Under the pieces are notes generated by a model. It saw only the letters and a list, made by a program, of their open reading frames with translations. It had not been told where the DNA came from and searched no databases. Source: Armatimonas rosea (GTDB lineage: Bacteria; Armatimonadota; Armatimonadia; Armatimonadales; Armatimonadaceae). Taken from it: a stretch of 64,000 nucleotides of DNA. Below, one piece after another: positions 35,755 through 44,439 of this stretch. The stretch is from NCBI RefSeq assembly GCF_014202505.1, contig NZ_JACHGW010000003.1, positions 803,900 to 867,899 of the forward strand, written 5' to 3'. Numbering within the stretch: the stretch's first letter is position 1; each line of letters opens with the position of its first letter. The position numbers were made by a program, and so were the translations under genes.

Positions 35755-36849
35755 ATGCAAGGCTATCGCTCTCCCGGTCCCCCGAAAACACTGCTCGACG
35801 CAGCGGCATCAGGCAATCTCACCGCCGTGCAGAAATTTCTCGCGCAAGGAGCTAAACCCGACCAGCGTGACACCAACGGCTGGACGGCGCTGCACCATGC
35901 CGTGGGGTATGGGCAGGAGCCTGAAATCCATTCGCCTACAGGTCGGGCACCCGTCAAGGGGATCGTCGAGGCTCTGCTCAAAGCGGGGACACCACTTAAC
36001 AGCCAGACAAAGGCAGGAATGACCCCGCTCATGCAGGCTGTGATCGCAGAGCACGAAGAGGCGGCGCAGTGGCTTCTCGCTGCCGGTGCAGACCTGCGTC
36101 CCGCCGACACGGTGGGGGGAACCGCGCTTACCCACGCTCTCTGGTACAACCACTGCTCCCGTGCGCTCGCTCAGCGCCTCCTTCAGAGAGGCTCGCCTGT
36201 CAATCTCTGGGACGCACTCTGGCTGGGAGATACTTCAAAAGCCCTTGGACTGGTGGAGATAGCCAATGTCAAGGCAACTGGCCCCAACAACTACACCTAC
36301 CTGCACCTTGCCGCCGAGCTGGGAAACCTGCCCGTAGTCCAGAGCCTGCTTGCAAGGGGGGCAATCGTCAATGCACGTGATAATCAGGGCTTCACCCCAC
36401 TTCATCACGCGATTGGCGGCAAACCGGGACACGTCGTTCTTTCTGGACGACCCTATTGGCATGCCTACGGCCCCATCGCAGGCCGTGAGCCCTTGCTTGC
36501 GCTCTTACTCAAGAGTGGGGCAAATCGTGATGCCCGAGGCCACGACGCCGTACTTCCACAGGACTACACCGCGCTCGGCTGTGCGATCCTCGCCCAGCGC
36601 CCCGAACTGATGCAGGTGCTGCTGAGAGCCGGAGCCAACCCCAACGAGAAAGGCTATCACGACGATCCACAGCTCTTTGCGGCTATCGAGACGCAAAGCC
36701 CTACTGTTGTGAAGATGCTTCTGGATGCGGGAGCAGACCCACGCCGCAAGAGTGCGTACGGCACGACCGTGCTGGAAGCGGCTAAGAGCACCGAAAACCA
36801 ACAGATCCTCGCGCTCGTGAAGGCAGCACTTCAGAAACCATTGCATTAA
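35755..36849 (+). CDS. ankyrin-repeat protein
   Basis: 364 aa from ATG 35755 (AAAGGA upstream); an upstream frame would read through the palindrome. About eight ankyrin units are visible: LLDAAASGNLTAVQKFLAQG, NGWTALHHAVGYG, GMTPLMQAVIAEHEEAAQWL, YTYLHLAAELGNLPVVQSLL, QGFTPLHHAIGG, ALGCAILAQRPELMQVLLRA, QLFAAIETQSPTVVKMLLDAG. No signal or effector domain, so a protein-binding role is likely. Confidence 0.85.
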   Translation: MQGYRSPGPPKTLLDAAASGNLTAVQKFLAQGAKPDQRDTNGWTALHHAVGYGQEPEIHSPTGRAPVKGIVEALLKAGTPLNSQTKAGMTPLMQAVIAEHEEAAQWLLAAGADLRPADTVGGTALTHALWYNHCSRALAQRLLQRGSPVNLWDALWLGDTSKALGLVEIANVKATGPNNYTYLHLAAELGNLPVVQSLLARGAIVNARDNQGFTPLHHAIGGKPGHVVLSGRPYWHAYGPIAGREPLLALLLKSGANRDARGHDAVLPQDYTALGCAILAQRPELMQVLLRAGANPNEKGYHDDPQLFAAIETQSPTVVKMLLDAGADPRRKSAYGTTVLEAAKSTENQQILALVKAALQKPLH

Positions 36850-36872
36850 GTCCTAAAGTGGTAAAATGCGCC

Positions 36873-37706
36873 ATGCAACACCTCGTGATCTTTACCGCGC
36901 TGGCCCTGATTGGGGGCACCCCGACTCTCGCTCAGGACACGATGCCTGCGGGTGAGACAAAGCCCGCCGTGGCCGTTCCCGAGAGTACGCCCGCTACCGC
37001 ACGGGACTTCTTTCTCTTTACCAAGGCACTCAAGCCCCTACGTGAGGGCATGGTGACCTCGCAGGTGCGGATGGACCTGAAGGGCGACAACCTCTCGGTG
37101 ACACTCCAGGCGGAGATCAAGCTGGTGCAGAAGGCCAGCGGTGCCTACCTCAGCGATATCCTGGTGCAGTCGCCCACGGGAGGGAAACCGCACCACTACA
37201 AGGTCACCAGCAGCGGCAAGACCACCTGGGTGCAGGATGTGGATGCCAAGACCTACGCGATCCAGCCAGTCGCCAGCGACAATGAGTTTCTGGTGCGGGG
37301 CCTGCTCACGGGGCTGGCGCAGAAAGCGCTGGAGAAGCTGGAGCCTGCGCAGCTCAAGGCGCTCGATGCCCCCGAGCCCACCCCCGAGCTGGCGGCGGCG
37401 CTAGAGAGTGGGATGAAGCCCGGCGAGGTGAACCTGAAGGTGCGCGACGAGCAGCGGGGCGCGCGGACGCTCCGGGTCTATGATCTGCAGACCGGAGGCC
37501 CCAAGGGCGAGGTGATCTCGATCTTTGTCGGCCCCAACAACCAGCCCGACCGCCTCGCGATGAAGCTCAAGCAAGACAAGCTGGACATTAGCTTCTCGGA
37601 AGTGGTCCTGAGCATCAACCCAACAATCGCCAAGACCGTCAGCTTCCGCTATACCCCAACTCGGGGAGTGCGTAAGGTGAAGAAGATCGACCTAGGAAAT
37701 TTTTAG
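36873..37706 (+). CDS. secreted LolA/DUF2092-like protein
   Basis: 277 aa from ATG 36873; a GTG at 36858 is an alternative. Signal peptide MQHLVIFTALALIGGTPTLAQ. The body has antiparallel beta character (VTSQVRMDLKGDNLSVTLQAE, KTTWVQDVDAKTYAIQPVAS, DISFSEVVLSINPTIAKTVS) as in outer-membrane lipoprotein carriers. In several phyla such genes precede a TlpA-like redoxin, which is the case here (14 nt). Lipid-carrier function is inferred only. Confidence 0.6.
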   Translation: MQHLVIFTALALIGGTPTLAQDTMPAGETKPAVAVPESTPATARDFFLFTKALKPLREGMVTSQVRMDLKGDNLSVTLQAEIKLVQKASGAYLSDILVQSPTGGKPHHYKVTSSGKTTWVQDVDAKTYAIQPVASDNEFLVRGLLTGLAQKALEKLEPAQLKALDAPEPTPELAAALESGMKPGEVNLKVRDEQRGARTLRVYDLQTGGPKGEVISIFVGPNNQPDRLAMKLKQDKLDISFSEVVLSINPTIAKTVSFRYTPTRGVRKVKKIDLGNF

Positions 37707-37720
37707 GACAGTAAGGGGGG

Positions 37721-38728
37721 ATGGTGAAACAAGAGAAAAAAGTGCCGCCGAGCGCGGCCCAAGCGGAGCTGGAGAGGCTGCAAAATGAGCAGCGCCAGCG
37801 CCAGCAAGAGTTTTTCAAGCGTCTTGAGAAGCTCAAGGACAGCGAGCAGCAGCGCGCCTATCAGGACTTCAATACGCGGCTCTTTAGTGACTTCTGGCCG
37901 CGCTACCAAGCCCTGATTAAGAAGACCAAGGGGGGTGTCCAGGTTCGAGCCCGGATGGCCGCCATGGAGCTGGCGCAAGGCGCACAAAAGCCTGGCCAAG
38001 CGGATCAGCTGATCGCGGATATCCTGCGGGAGAACCGTGACCAGGCTGAGACCGCACAGTTGGCAATGAGCCTGCGCTACGACAACTACCAGCCCGAAAA
38101 GAAAGCAACCATCAAGGCGAAACTGGATGCACTGGGCAAGTCCAAGGATGCGACCGTGCGTGCCGCGGCGCTCTATGCCCTGGCTGAGGTGACAAAAGAC
38201 ACCGATGCAAAGTCGGCGATCCCGCTCTACCGACGGCTCCTGGCACAGTATCCGACTAGCAGTTATGCGAAGCTGGCCACCGGGGCAATCTTTGAGTCGG
38301 AGCACCTACAAGTGGGGATGATTGCGCCAGAGATCACCGGGCCGGACCAAGAAGGGAAGACCTTCCAGCTCTCGGAGTACCGGGGCAAGGTGGTGGTGTT
38401 GGATTTCTGGGGCTTTTGGTGAGGGCCCTGCCAAGCGATGCTTCCGCACGAGAAGGAGATGGTCAAGCGACTCGCTGACAAGCCCTTTGCTCTCATCGGA
38501 ATCAATAGCGATGGCGACCGGTCGGTCGTCAATAAGATCCTAGAGCGCGAGAAGATTACCTGGCGCAATGTGATCGATGGCAACACACAAGGCCCGATTG
38601 CGACCGCGTGGAATGTTCATGGGTGGCCCACAATCTACGTGCTCGACAAAGAGGGAAAGATCCGGCACCGCGACCTGCGCGACGACGAGCTAGAAAAAGC
38701 AGTGGTTAAGCTCTTGGCGGAGGGCTGA
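37721..38728 (+). CDS. TlpA/AhpC-TSA redoxin with in-frame UGA at the active-site Cys
   Basis: 335 codons with one internal TGA at 38420-38422. Residues 1-200 are a helical region (charged coiled-coil-like start, then RLLAQYPTSSYAKLATGAIF). From about 205 comes a thioredoxin fold: GMIAPEITGPDQEGKTFQL, SEYRGKVVVLDFWGFW, then TGA-GGG-CCC-TGC, i.e. UGPC where relatives have CGPC. The frame continues intact for 102 codons (QAMLPHEKEMVKRL, FALIGINSDGD, WNVHGWPTIYVLDKEGKIRHRD). UGA may encode selenocysteine; a weak CTTC/GAAG hairpin lies 22 nt downstream with G as second loop base. A nonsense mutation is the alternative. No signal peptide is seen. Overlaps the convergent PAP2 gene by 23 nt. Confidence 0.7.
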
Positions 38729-39260
38729 GCTTCTTGCCGAGGGTGAGGCAGACCGCCGCGCCCAAGACCGCACCCGCGACGATCTGGTAGGCCCAGTGGG
38801 CACCGGCCTCGACGCGGGACCAGGCCATGAGCGCTGCCCAGAACCACCAGAGCGGGGCGAGTTTTGGGTAGCGCTCCGTGAGGAGATAGGCGAGGCAGAC
38901 ATGCGCGGCGGTGTGCCCGCTCGGAAAGCCGCCGTCGCCGCCCGACGGCCGGGGGAGTAGGGCAAGGCCGTAGGTGTGGTGCTTGATATTGATACCCCAA
39001 GTCGCACCCTTGATCGCCAGGTAGACTACCGTCTCCACGAGCATCACCAGAATGACCCAGCGGGCGAGCAGCTTGTCTTTGTTGCGCCAGGCAAGAAAGA
39101 GCAGATACCCGAGTGCGATGACCAGCGCGGCGGTGTTGCCCTCGCGCCCGATGCGCTTTGCCACCGGCTCCAGTCCTAGAGCGTTCTGGTGGTTGTAGAA
39201 GAAGGCAAGTACAACCGCCAGAGGCAACCAGAGCAGCGACCAGCCGTGCGGCGACCTCAC
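38706..39260 (-). CDS. PAP2-family membrane phosphatase
   Basis: 184 aa from GTG 39260, whose GTGA overlaps the upstream stop. Five membrane segments (LLWLPLAVVLAFFY, ALVIALGYLLFLAW, WVILVMLVETVVYLAI, LAPLWWFWAALMAWS, IVAGAVLGAAVCLTL). Phosphatase motifs: LLPRPSGGDGGFPSGHTAAH (PSGH) and SRVEAGAHWAYQIVAG. The KxxxxxxRP motif is partial (RP only) and the last motif has Gln where Asp is usual. It may dephosphorylate undecaprenyl or phosphatidyl substrates. Confidence 0.8.
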   Translation of the reverse strand: MRSPHGWSLLWLPLAVVLAFFYNHQNALGLEPVAKRIGREGNTAALVIALGYLLFLAWRNKDKLLARWVILVMLVETVVYLAIKGATWGINIKHHTYGLALLPRPSGGDGGFPSGHTAAHVCLAYLLTERYPKLAPLWWFWAALMAWSRVEAGAHWAYQIVAGAVLGAAVCLTLGKKLSPPPRA

Positions 39261-39886
39261 CGCTTCTCCGAGGGGCTGCGCAGGACGATCTCGCCGTAGT
39301 TGAGGCCAGCCGCGGTCAGCGATGCGTGCCAGGCGGGGAAGCGGCGCCGGGCGGCGGTGATGAGCGCGGTATCGTCGCGCTCCAGCGCCTTGGCATGGAG
39401 CGGTTCCCCACGAGCATGGCGCTCCCGAATGCGCCGCACGACCTCTTTTTCGTCCCAGTCGTGGTAGCGGCGTATGGCATCGTAGTCGAGGCCCGCTGCT
39501 TCGAGCGCGGCGCGCCACGAGCCGAAGTGATGCCGCTTGACCGCCGCCGCTGCCAGCGTGGGATCGAGTTTGAGGGAGACATGGCGCCACGAGAGGTCGG
39601 CCCCTTGCTGACCCAGCTCTTGGAGACGCTCAATGATCCGATCATTGGTCCAGTTGCGGTAGCGCCGGAGCTCGTCGTAGTCAAGGCCCGCCGCAGCGAC
39701 TGCCAGGGGATAGGAGCCAAAGTGCCGCGCCGCCGCCCGCAGCAGAGGCAGGTTGTCACGGCTCAGGCCCGAGTAGGAGAGATCCTGCTGGGTTTCGTAG
39801 CGGCGAAGTATCTCACCGAGGATAGTTTCACGGGTCCAACGAGGCACGAACCCCATATTCGGCAGAGGCGGAGGGCATTCCTTCAT
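39257..39886 (-). CDS. homing-endonuclease-associated-repeat-like protein
   Basis: 209 aa, basic. Three repeats: HFGSYPLAVAAAGLDYDELR, HFGSWRAALEAAGLDYDAIR and RFPAWHASLTAAGLNYGEI, separated by NWTNDRIIERLQEL and DWDEKEVVRRIRERH. FGSW-x2-AL-x2-AGL is the pattern of the homing endonuclease associated repeat, a helical DNA-binding unit. No nuclease domain is present, so it may be a DNA-binding protein. It lies between DUF5685 and PAP2 genes on one strand. Confidence 0.65.
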   Translation of the reverse strand: MKECPPPLPNMGFVPRWTRETILGEILRRYETQQDLSYSGLSRDNLPLLRAAARHFGSYPLAVAAAGLDYDELRRYRNWTNDRIIERLQELGQQGADLSWRHVSLKLDPTLAAAAVKRHHFGSWRAALEAAGLDYDAIRRYHDWDEKEVVRRIRERHARGEPLHAKALERDDTALITAARRRFPAWHASLTAAGLNYGEIVLRSPSEKR

Positions 39887-39892
39887 TAATAA

Positions 39893-40954
39893 CTAACAAC
39901 AAGAACTGCAACCACAGTCACACCCGTGACAGCAACCCGCATCGCAACAAGCGCCCTCGCAGCCATGGCACCCGTGACAGCCTGCACAGAGATCCCCCGA
40001 TGTGTTACAGAACAGTGAGTCGCAGCAGCACGTACAGTCGCAACAGTCAAATCCATCGCACTGGCAGCAGGAGCGTGTCTGGCGGCGGCGCTGGCGCTGG
40101 GGGTAGTGCCGGGTGGTGCGCTCGTCGCGGGTCTCGGTCTGCTCGGGGGCGCTCACGCTCATCAGGGCACGGCCGACGCTCGCCTGGAGCTGGAGGGTGA
40201 AGCGCTGGCGGTCCGGGACGGGCAGGGGGAGCGCCGTTAGAGCCGCCGTCACCCGTGCCTGCTGCTCCCGGACATAGACAAGCGCCTGCTCTAGGCTGGT
40301 CTTGGTTGCGGTCAGCGCATTGAACGCCCCGCGTTTTAGGTCGTCGTCACGGTCCGTGAGCGCATCGAGGGTGTAGACCAGCCGGCCAAAGGCCTCGCCC
40401 AGCTCCGTGAGCAGCGGAGCGTGGACGAGGCTTCCGTGTCCAAAGACCAGCGCGGTCGCGGTTGCCGTCGGGGTTGCGAGGGCAGCGAGTGTGGTCGGGC
40501 TTGCCTCGGCCTGCGCCTGCGCCGCGCTCTGTGCAAAGAGCCGCTCCAGGGGCAGCCCAGAGAGTCGTAGCCGTGCCCTGGCCCCCACAAACGCCCGGGA
40601 GAGCTCGCGTTGTACGAGCCTCCAGCGCAGACCCTCACGATCGGCGAGCTTATCGGTGATCGCAAGCTCCGCCAGCGCGACATTGGCCGCGGCGGCGTAG
40701 GCGAGCGGTGCGGGAATCTCTGCAGCCATGGGGAGCGAGAAGCAGCGCCGCGCGGTGAAGCTTGCCGGGAGCGCTGCGTGTTCCAGGGCCAACAACAGCT
40801 CGCCCAGAAAGACCGCATCGTGGTTGAGGGTCAGGCGGGCACGCTGGCCAAAGAGCCGCCCCGTGGCCTTGCACGTGCCGCAGTAGTGGAGCTGGCGGAG
40901 CCGCCTCGCCTCCGACGAGACGCCGCAGCCGCAGGAGCGCATGAGTCCAAACAT
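39893..40954 (-). CDS. DUF5685-family protein with Cys-rich tail
   Basis: 353 aa from ATG 40954; an upstream extension to 41200 is not supported. The N-terminal metal-like box (MFGLMRSCGCG, HYCGTCKATG: C8, C10, C25, C28) and LNHDAVFLGELL are DUF5685 features, as is LDALTDRDDDLKRGAFNAL. The last 60 residues have about 25 Cys with His and Gly (CCQCDGFDCCDCTCCC, CHGCHGCEGACC, DCGCSSCC). This tail could bind metals; the core function is unknown. Confidence 0.75.
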   Translation of the reverse strand: MFGLMRSCGCGVSSEARRLRQLHYCGTCKATGRLFGQRARLTLNHDAVFLGELLLALEHAALPASFTARRCFSLPMAAEIPAPLAYAAAANVALAELAITDKLADREGLRWRLVQRELSRAFVGARARLRLSGLPLERLFAQSAAQAQAEASPTTLAALATPTATATALVFGHGSLVHAPLLTELGEAFGRLVYTLDALTDRDDDLKRGAFNALTATKTSLEQALVYVREQQARVTAALTALPLPVPDRQRFTLQLQASVGRALMSVSAPEQTETRDERTTRHYPQRQRRRQTRSCCQCDGFDCCDCTCCCDSLFCNTSGDLCAGCHGCHGCEGACCDAGCCHGCDCGCSSCC

Positions 40955-41011
40955 GGGGTTCCGACACAAAACACCAGGAAAAGTTACAGAGCTGTTTAAC
41001 AAACGTCTGTT

Positions 41012-43288
41012 TTGAGGCGATATATCCTGAAGAGGCCAGCTAGGCCCAGGAGAAATCTCTTGCCCGTTGCCGAATCTTCCCCCGTGTCCTCTCCCTCTGA
41101 GGCAGACAGTACCGACAACGACGACCCGCTTCTCTTGAGCGAGTGGGCCGATCTCGACGAAGAAACGCATCGCTTTGGTGAGCGTGTGGTGCAGCTCCAC
41201 CAGCGCTCCGTCCGGGTCTACGATGGGGCAGGAGTGCTACTGGTCACGGTTCCCTTGGCCGACATCAAGTCCGCGCGAACCGAACCGCTGGTAGGTGGTG
41301 CGCGGCTGGAGCTGACTCTCAAGAATGGAACTCTCCTGCCGCTGGTCGAGTGCACGGCGCGGGTCTCGGCGCGAGTCTCGGAGCTGGCACGGGGGATCGA
41401 GCAGCTGGCCCAGGGCGAGGAGCTGGCGGTCAAGCTCACCCACCAGAAGACCCGCTGTGAGCGCTGCAACCGCCTCCTCCCCGAGCCTGATAGTAGCTGC
41501 CCCGCCTGTGTCCAGCGTGCCGCGATCTTCCGGCGCATCCTCTCCTACCTCGGGCCCTATCGCTTTCAGGCCGTCTCCGTGATCGGCGGGTCGCTCCTGA
41601 TCGCCGCGATCAATACCTTTGCCACGCCCAAGCTCACCGAGGGGATCACCGATAAAGTTTTAGGGCCGCGCTCGGGGCTGAGCCTGGGGGAGGGAAGTGT
41701 CCAGCTAGGGCTCTATGTGGGAGGGATGCTCCTCGCGTTGCTGCTCGGGGCGTTTTTGCAGTGGTACAAGAACTACAACGCATCGTTTCTCTCCGCCAAT
41801 ATCGCCAAAGACCTCCGCGCGAGCATCTACCGCGCCCTGGAGCACCTCCAGCTGAGCTTCTTTGACAAGCGACAGATGGGCGCGATCATCAGCCGGGTCA
41901 CCCAGGACACCGACCGGGTCTGGGGCTTTCTGGTCGATGGCGTGCCGTATCTGCTCTCGGGCACTCTGACGCTGGTCGGAGGGCTGGTCTCGGGGCTCCT
42001 GCTCTCGTGGAAGCTGACTCTGGCGATCCTGCTACCGGTCCCTTTGGTGGCCGTGCTGATGTCGCTGATCTGGAAGCCGATGGCGTCGAAGTACCATAAA
42101 GTCGGGCAAAAGTGGGGGCGCTTGCACACGCAGCTCAATGAGTCACTCAATGGAATTCGGGTCGTGAAGGCTTTTGTCCGTGAGGACGGCGAGTGGGATA
42201 AGTTCCGCAGCCGCAACTCGGAGCTGGCGCAGAGCGGCCTGATCGCCGATAGGTGGTGGTTCCGCTCGGAGACCTTTGTGACGGTTCTCGTGGGGCTGGC
42301 ACCGCTGATCAACTGGGGCTTTGGGGGCTACCTCGTGCTCCACAGCGAGCTGACCCTGGGCAAGCTGATGGCGATGCAGATATTGCTCTGGCAGGTCTAC
42401 GGCCCGCTGCAGTGGTTTGGGCAGGTCAACCAGTGGTTCTCCCGCGCCATGGCCGGTGCCGAGCGTGTCTTTGAGGTGATCGACTCGCAGTCCGAGACCT
42501 ACGACAAGCCGGGCGCGGTGGCGCTGGAGACGGTCGAGGGGGAGATTCGCTTTGAGAATGTCCGCTTTGGCTACGACAAGTCCAACCCGGTGCTCAAGGG
42601 GATCGACCTGACCGTCAAGCCGGGCGAGCTGATCGGGCTGGTGGGCCGGAGCGGCGCGGGCAAGTCCACGACCGTGAACCTCCTCTGCCGCTTCTACGAG
42701 GCCGATGGTGGCTGTGTCCGCTTAGACGGGATCGACCTGCGCGATATCGAGCTCTCGTCGCTCCGCAGGCATATTGGGATTGTCCTCCAGGAGCCGTTTC
42801 TCTTCAATGGCACGATTGCGGAGAATATCGCCTACGGCAAGCCTGAGGCGAGCTTCGAGGAGATTATCGAGGCGGCACGCGCGGCCTGCGCCCATGAGTT
42901 CATTGTGCAGAAGCCCGATGCCTACGACACGAATGTCGGCGAAAAAGGGGGTAAGCTCTCGGGCGGGGAGAAGCAGCGCATCTCGATCGCACGCGCGATT
43001 CTCCACAACCCGAAGATTCTGATTCTCGATGAGGCGACCAGCTCGGTGGATGTGGAGACGGAGAAGAAGATCCAGCAGGCAATCGGCAACCTGACCGCCG
43101 GCCGCACGACGTTCGCTATCGCACACCGCCTCTCGACCCTCCGCAACGCCGATAGGCTGGTCGTGATTGATAAGGGCCGCATCGCCGAGCTAGGAACCCA
43201 CGCCGAGCTCATGGAGAAGCAGGGGATCTTCTACAACTTAGTCGAGACACAAAACCAGACCAGCAAGGCACTGGCGGAGACGATTTAA
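41012..43288 (+). CDS. ABC exporter with N-terminal PH-like and zinc-ribbon regions
   Basis: 758 aa; the TTG start at 41012 is uncertain. An N-terminal beta-rich region (VQLHQRSVRVYDGAGVLLVTVPL) is followed by a zinc ribbon CERCN-x9-CPAC. The transmembrane domain covers about 165-480, with SFFDKRQMGAIISRVTQDTD. The ATPase has Walker A GRSGAGKST, signature LSGGEKQRISIAR, Walker B ILILDEATSSVD. The DUF1854 gene three positions downstream has a partner: such ABC/DUF1854 pairs are described near cyanophycin genes, which are absent here. Exported substrate unknown. Confidence 0.85.
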   Translation: MRRYILKRPARPRRNLLPVAESSPVSSPSEADSTDNDDPLLLSEWADLDEETHRFGERVVQLHQRSVRVYDGAGVLLVTVPLADIKSARTEPLVGGARLELTLKNGTLLPLVECTARVSARVSELARGIEQLAQGEELAVKLTHQKTRCERCNRLLPEPDSSCPACVQRAAIFRRILSYLGPYRFQAVSVIGGSLLIAAINTFATPKLTEGITDKVLGPRSGLSLGEGSVQLGLYVGGMLLALLLGAFLQWYKNYNASFLSANIAKDLRASIYRALEHLQLSFFDKRQMGAIISRVTQDTDRVWGFLVDGVPYLLSGTLTLVGGLVSGLLLSWKLTLAILLPVPLVAVLMSLIWKPMASKYHKVGQKWGRLHTQLNESLNGIRVVKAFVREDGEWDKFRSRNSELAQSGLIADRWWFRSETFVTVLVGLAPLINWGFGGYLVLHSELTLGKLMAMQILLWQVYGPLQWFGQVNQWFSRAMAGAERVFEVIDSQSETYDKPGAVALETVEGEIRFENVRFGYDKSNPVLKGIDLTVKPGELIGLVGRSGAGKSTTVNLLCRFYEADGGCVRLDGIDLRDIELSSLRRHIGIVLQEPFLFNGTIAENIAYGKPEASFEEIIEAARAACAHEFIVQKPDAYDTNVGEKGGKLSGGEKQRISIARAILHNPKILILDEATSSVDVETEKKIQQAIGNLTAGRTTFAIAHRLSTLRNADRLVVIDKGRIAELGTHAELMEKQGIFYNLVETQNQTSKALAETI

Positions 43289-43311
43289 ATTTGTAATTGC
43301 GCCCGTTTTGT

Positions 43312-43473
43312 ATCGCCCCGGTTAGAGCGGGGCGTCTTGCTGTCCTCGTGCCTCGGACACAAAGGGCTGCGCCCATCCCAAGTGAACTCGGGATTATGGC
43401 CGGAGGCCTTCGTGTCGGAGCCCGCGACGACAGCAAGACGCTCCCGTTCATGGGAGCGGTTAAGAGGGGAGCG
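43312..43473 (+). repeat. dispersed hairpin repeat, copy 1
   Basis: Starts ATCGCCCCGGTTAGAGCGGG and contains an outer CGTCTTGCTGTC inverted repeat (43333-43344 with 43429-43440). Internal hairpins are AAGGGCTGCGCCCAT (43362-43376) and TATGGCCGGAGGCCTT (43395-43410), with CGGAGCCCGCGACG after them. The same blocks in the same order occur at 61534-61690 on the other strand. Non-coding. Confidence 0.8.
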
Positions 43474-43492
43474 ATCCAAAAGAAAGAAAAAC

Positions 43493-43975
43493 ATGAACGA
43501 GATTCAAAACTGGCTTCAGCAGCTAGACCAGACAACCCAGGAGTGGCTGAGCCAGCTCGACGACGACGCGACGGAGGCAGAGCTCACGTGGCAGGCCTTC
43601 CCCGACGGACATAGCATTGGTGCGCTTCTCGTGCACATCGCGGAGGTCGAGGCCTACTGGCTCCATCACATTGCCTGCGGCGAGCCGTACCAGGACCTGG
43701 AGGGCGAGGTGCTCCATGCCGAGATCGACCAGTTTGGGATCAAGTGGCCCACGCCACCGCCGCATCCCTTGAGCTTCTACAAATCGCTTCTCGTCACGAT
43801 ACGGGAGCGCACCAAGACGCTGATCGGGGCGCTCGACAATCCCCGGCACACGGCCCTGCGCGGCGAGCGGGAGTTCACGCTTGCCTGGCTGATGACCCAT
43901 GTGATTGTCCACGAGGCGTATCACGGCGGCCAGGCCGTGCTGCTCCAGCTCCAGCAAAGGAACGCGACCCGATGA
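43493..43975 (+). CDS. DinB-family protein
   Basis: 160 aa from ATG 43493. Four-helix DinB fold with putative metal-binding His: HSIGALLVHIAEVEAYWLHH, and TLAWLMTHVIVHEAYHGGQA, where the final H-x3-H is the usual third ligand position. DinB/YfiT-like proteins are metal-dependent thiol transferases or unknown enzymes. Its TGA overlaps the DUF1854 start. Confidence 0.85.
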   Translation: MNEIQNWLQQLDQTTQEWLSQLDDDATEAELTWQAFPDGHSIGALLVHIAEVEAYWLHHIACGEPYQDLEGEVLHAEIDQFGIKWPTPPPHPLSFYKSLLVTIRERTKTLIGALDNPRHTALRGEREFTLAWLMTHVIVHEAYHGGQAVLLQLQQRNATR

Positions 43976-44439
43976 CCAATCTGCAGCTCTTCTACGACCC
44001 GCCCGGTGTCCTGCGTCTCACGGTGGACGACGAGCGCTCCTACCCCAAGGTGGCGCTCTACCAGTCGTCGCCGCTCCGCAGGCCGGGGAGGTTTCTCTCG
44101 CTCCTGGATGGCAAGAGCGAGGAGATCGCGCTCGTGCCGTCGCTGGACGACCTTATGCCTGAGAGCCGAAAGGTCGCGGAGCGGGAGCTGGCGCGGCGCT
44201 ATCTCACGGCTAAGATTCAGGTGCTCACGAGTGTCCGGCAAGAGTTTGGGGTGACCTACTGGCACGCCGTCACCGACCGGGGCGAGCGGGACTTTGTGGT
44301 GCAGAACCTCTCGGAGTCCTGCCTCTGGCTCTCGGAGACACACCTGTTGATCATCGACGCCGACAACAACCGCTTTGAGATCCCGGACCGGGGCGCACTG
44401 GACACGGCGAGCCAGCGTCTGCTAGACTCCGTGCTATGA
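43972..44439 (+). CDS. DUF1854 protein
   Basis: 155 aa. LRLTVDDERSYPKVALYQSSP, RRPGRFLSLLDGKSEEIALV, and LTSVRQEFGVTYWHAVTDRG followed by ERDFVVQ are typical DUF1854 blocks; LLIIDADNNRFEIPD ends the domain. In other bacteria this family travels with an ABC transporter, as here (41012-43288). Function unknown. Overlaps DinB and GNAT genes by 4 nt each. Confidence 0.85.
   Translation: MTNLQLFYDPPGVLRLTVDDERSYPKVALYQSSPLRRPGRFLSLLDGKSEEIALVPSLDDLMPESRKVAERELARRYLTAKIQVLTSVRQEFGVTYWHAVTDRGERDFVVQNLSESCLWLSETHLLIIDADNNRFEIPDRGALDTASQRLLDSVL

Noticed and set aside
37721..38422. Reading the redoxin gene as ending at the TGA (233 aa)
   Set aside because: It would end exactly at the redox motif and leave 102 conserved codons in frame without a start. 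Recoding or a recent nonsense mutation explains the picture better.
38261..39590. Minus-strand extension of the PAP2 gene to 39590
   Set aside because: It would cover most of the HEAR-like gene in another frame. The GTG at 39260 in a GTGA overlap gives a complete PAP2 protein.
43337..43492. Upstream extension of DinB into the repeat element
   Set aside because: The extension reads through hairpin repeat copy 1; DinB homologues start near MNEIQNWL at 43493.
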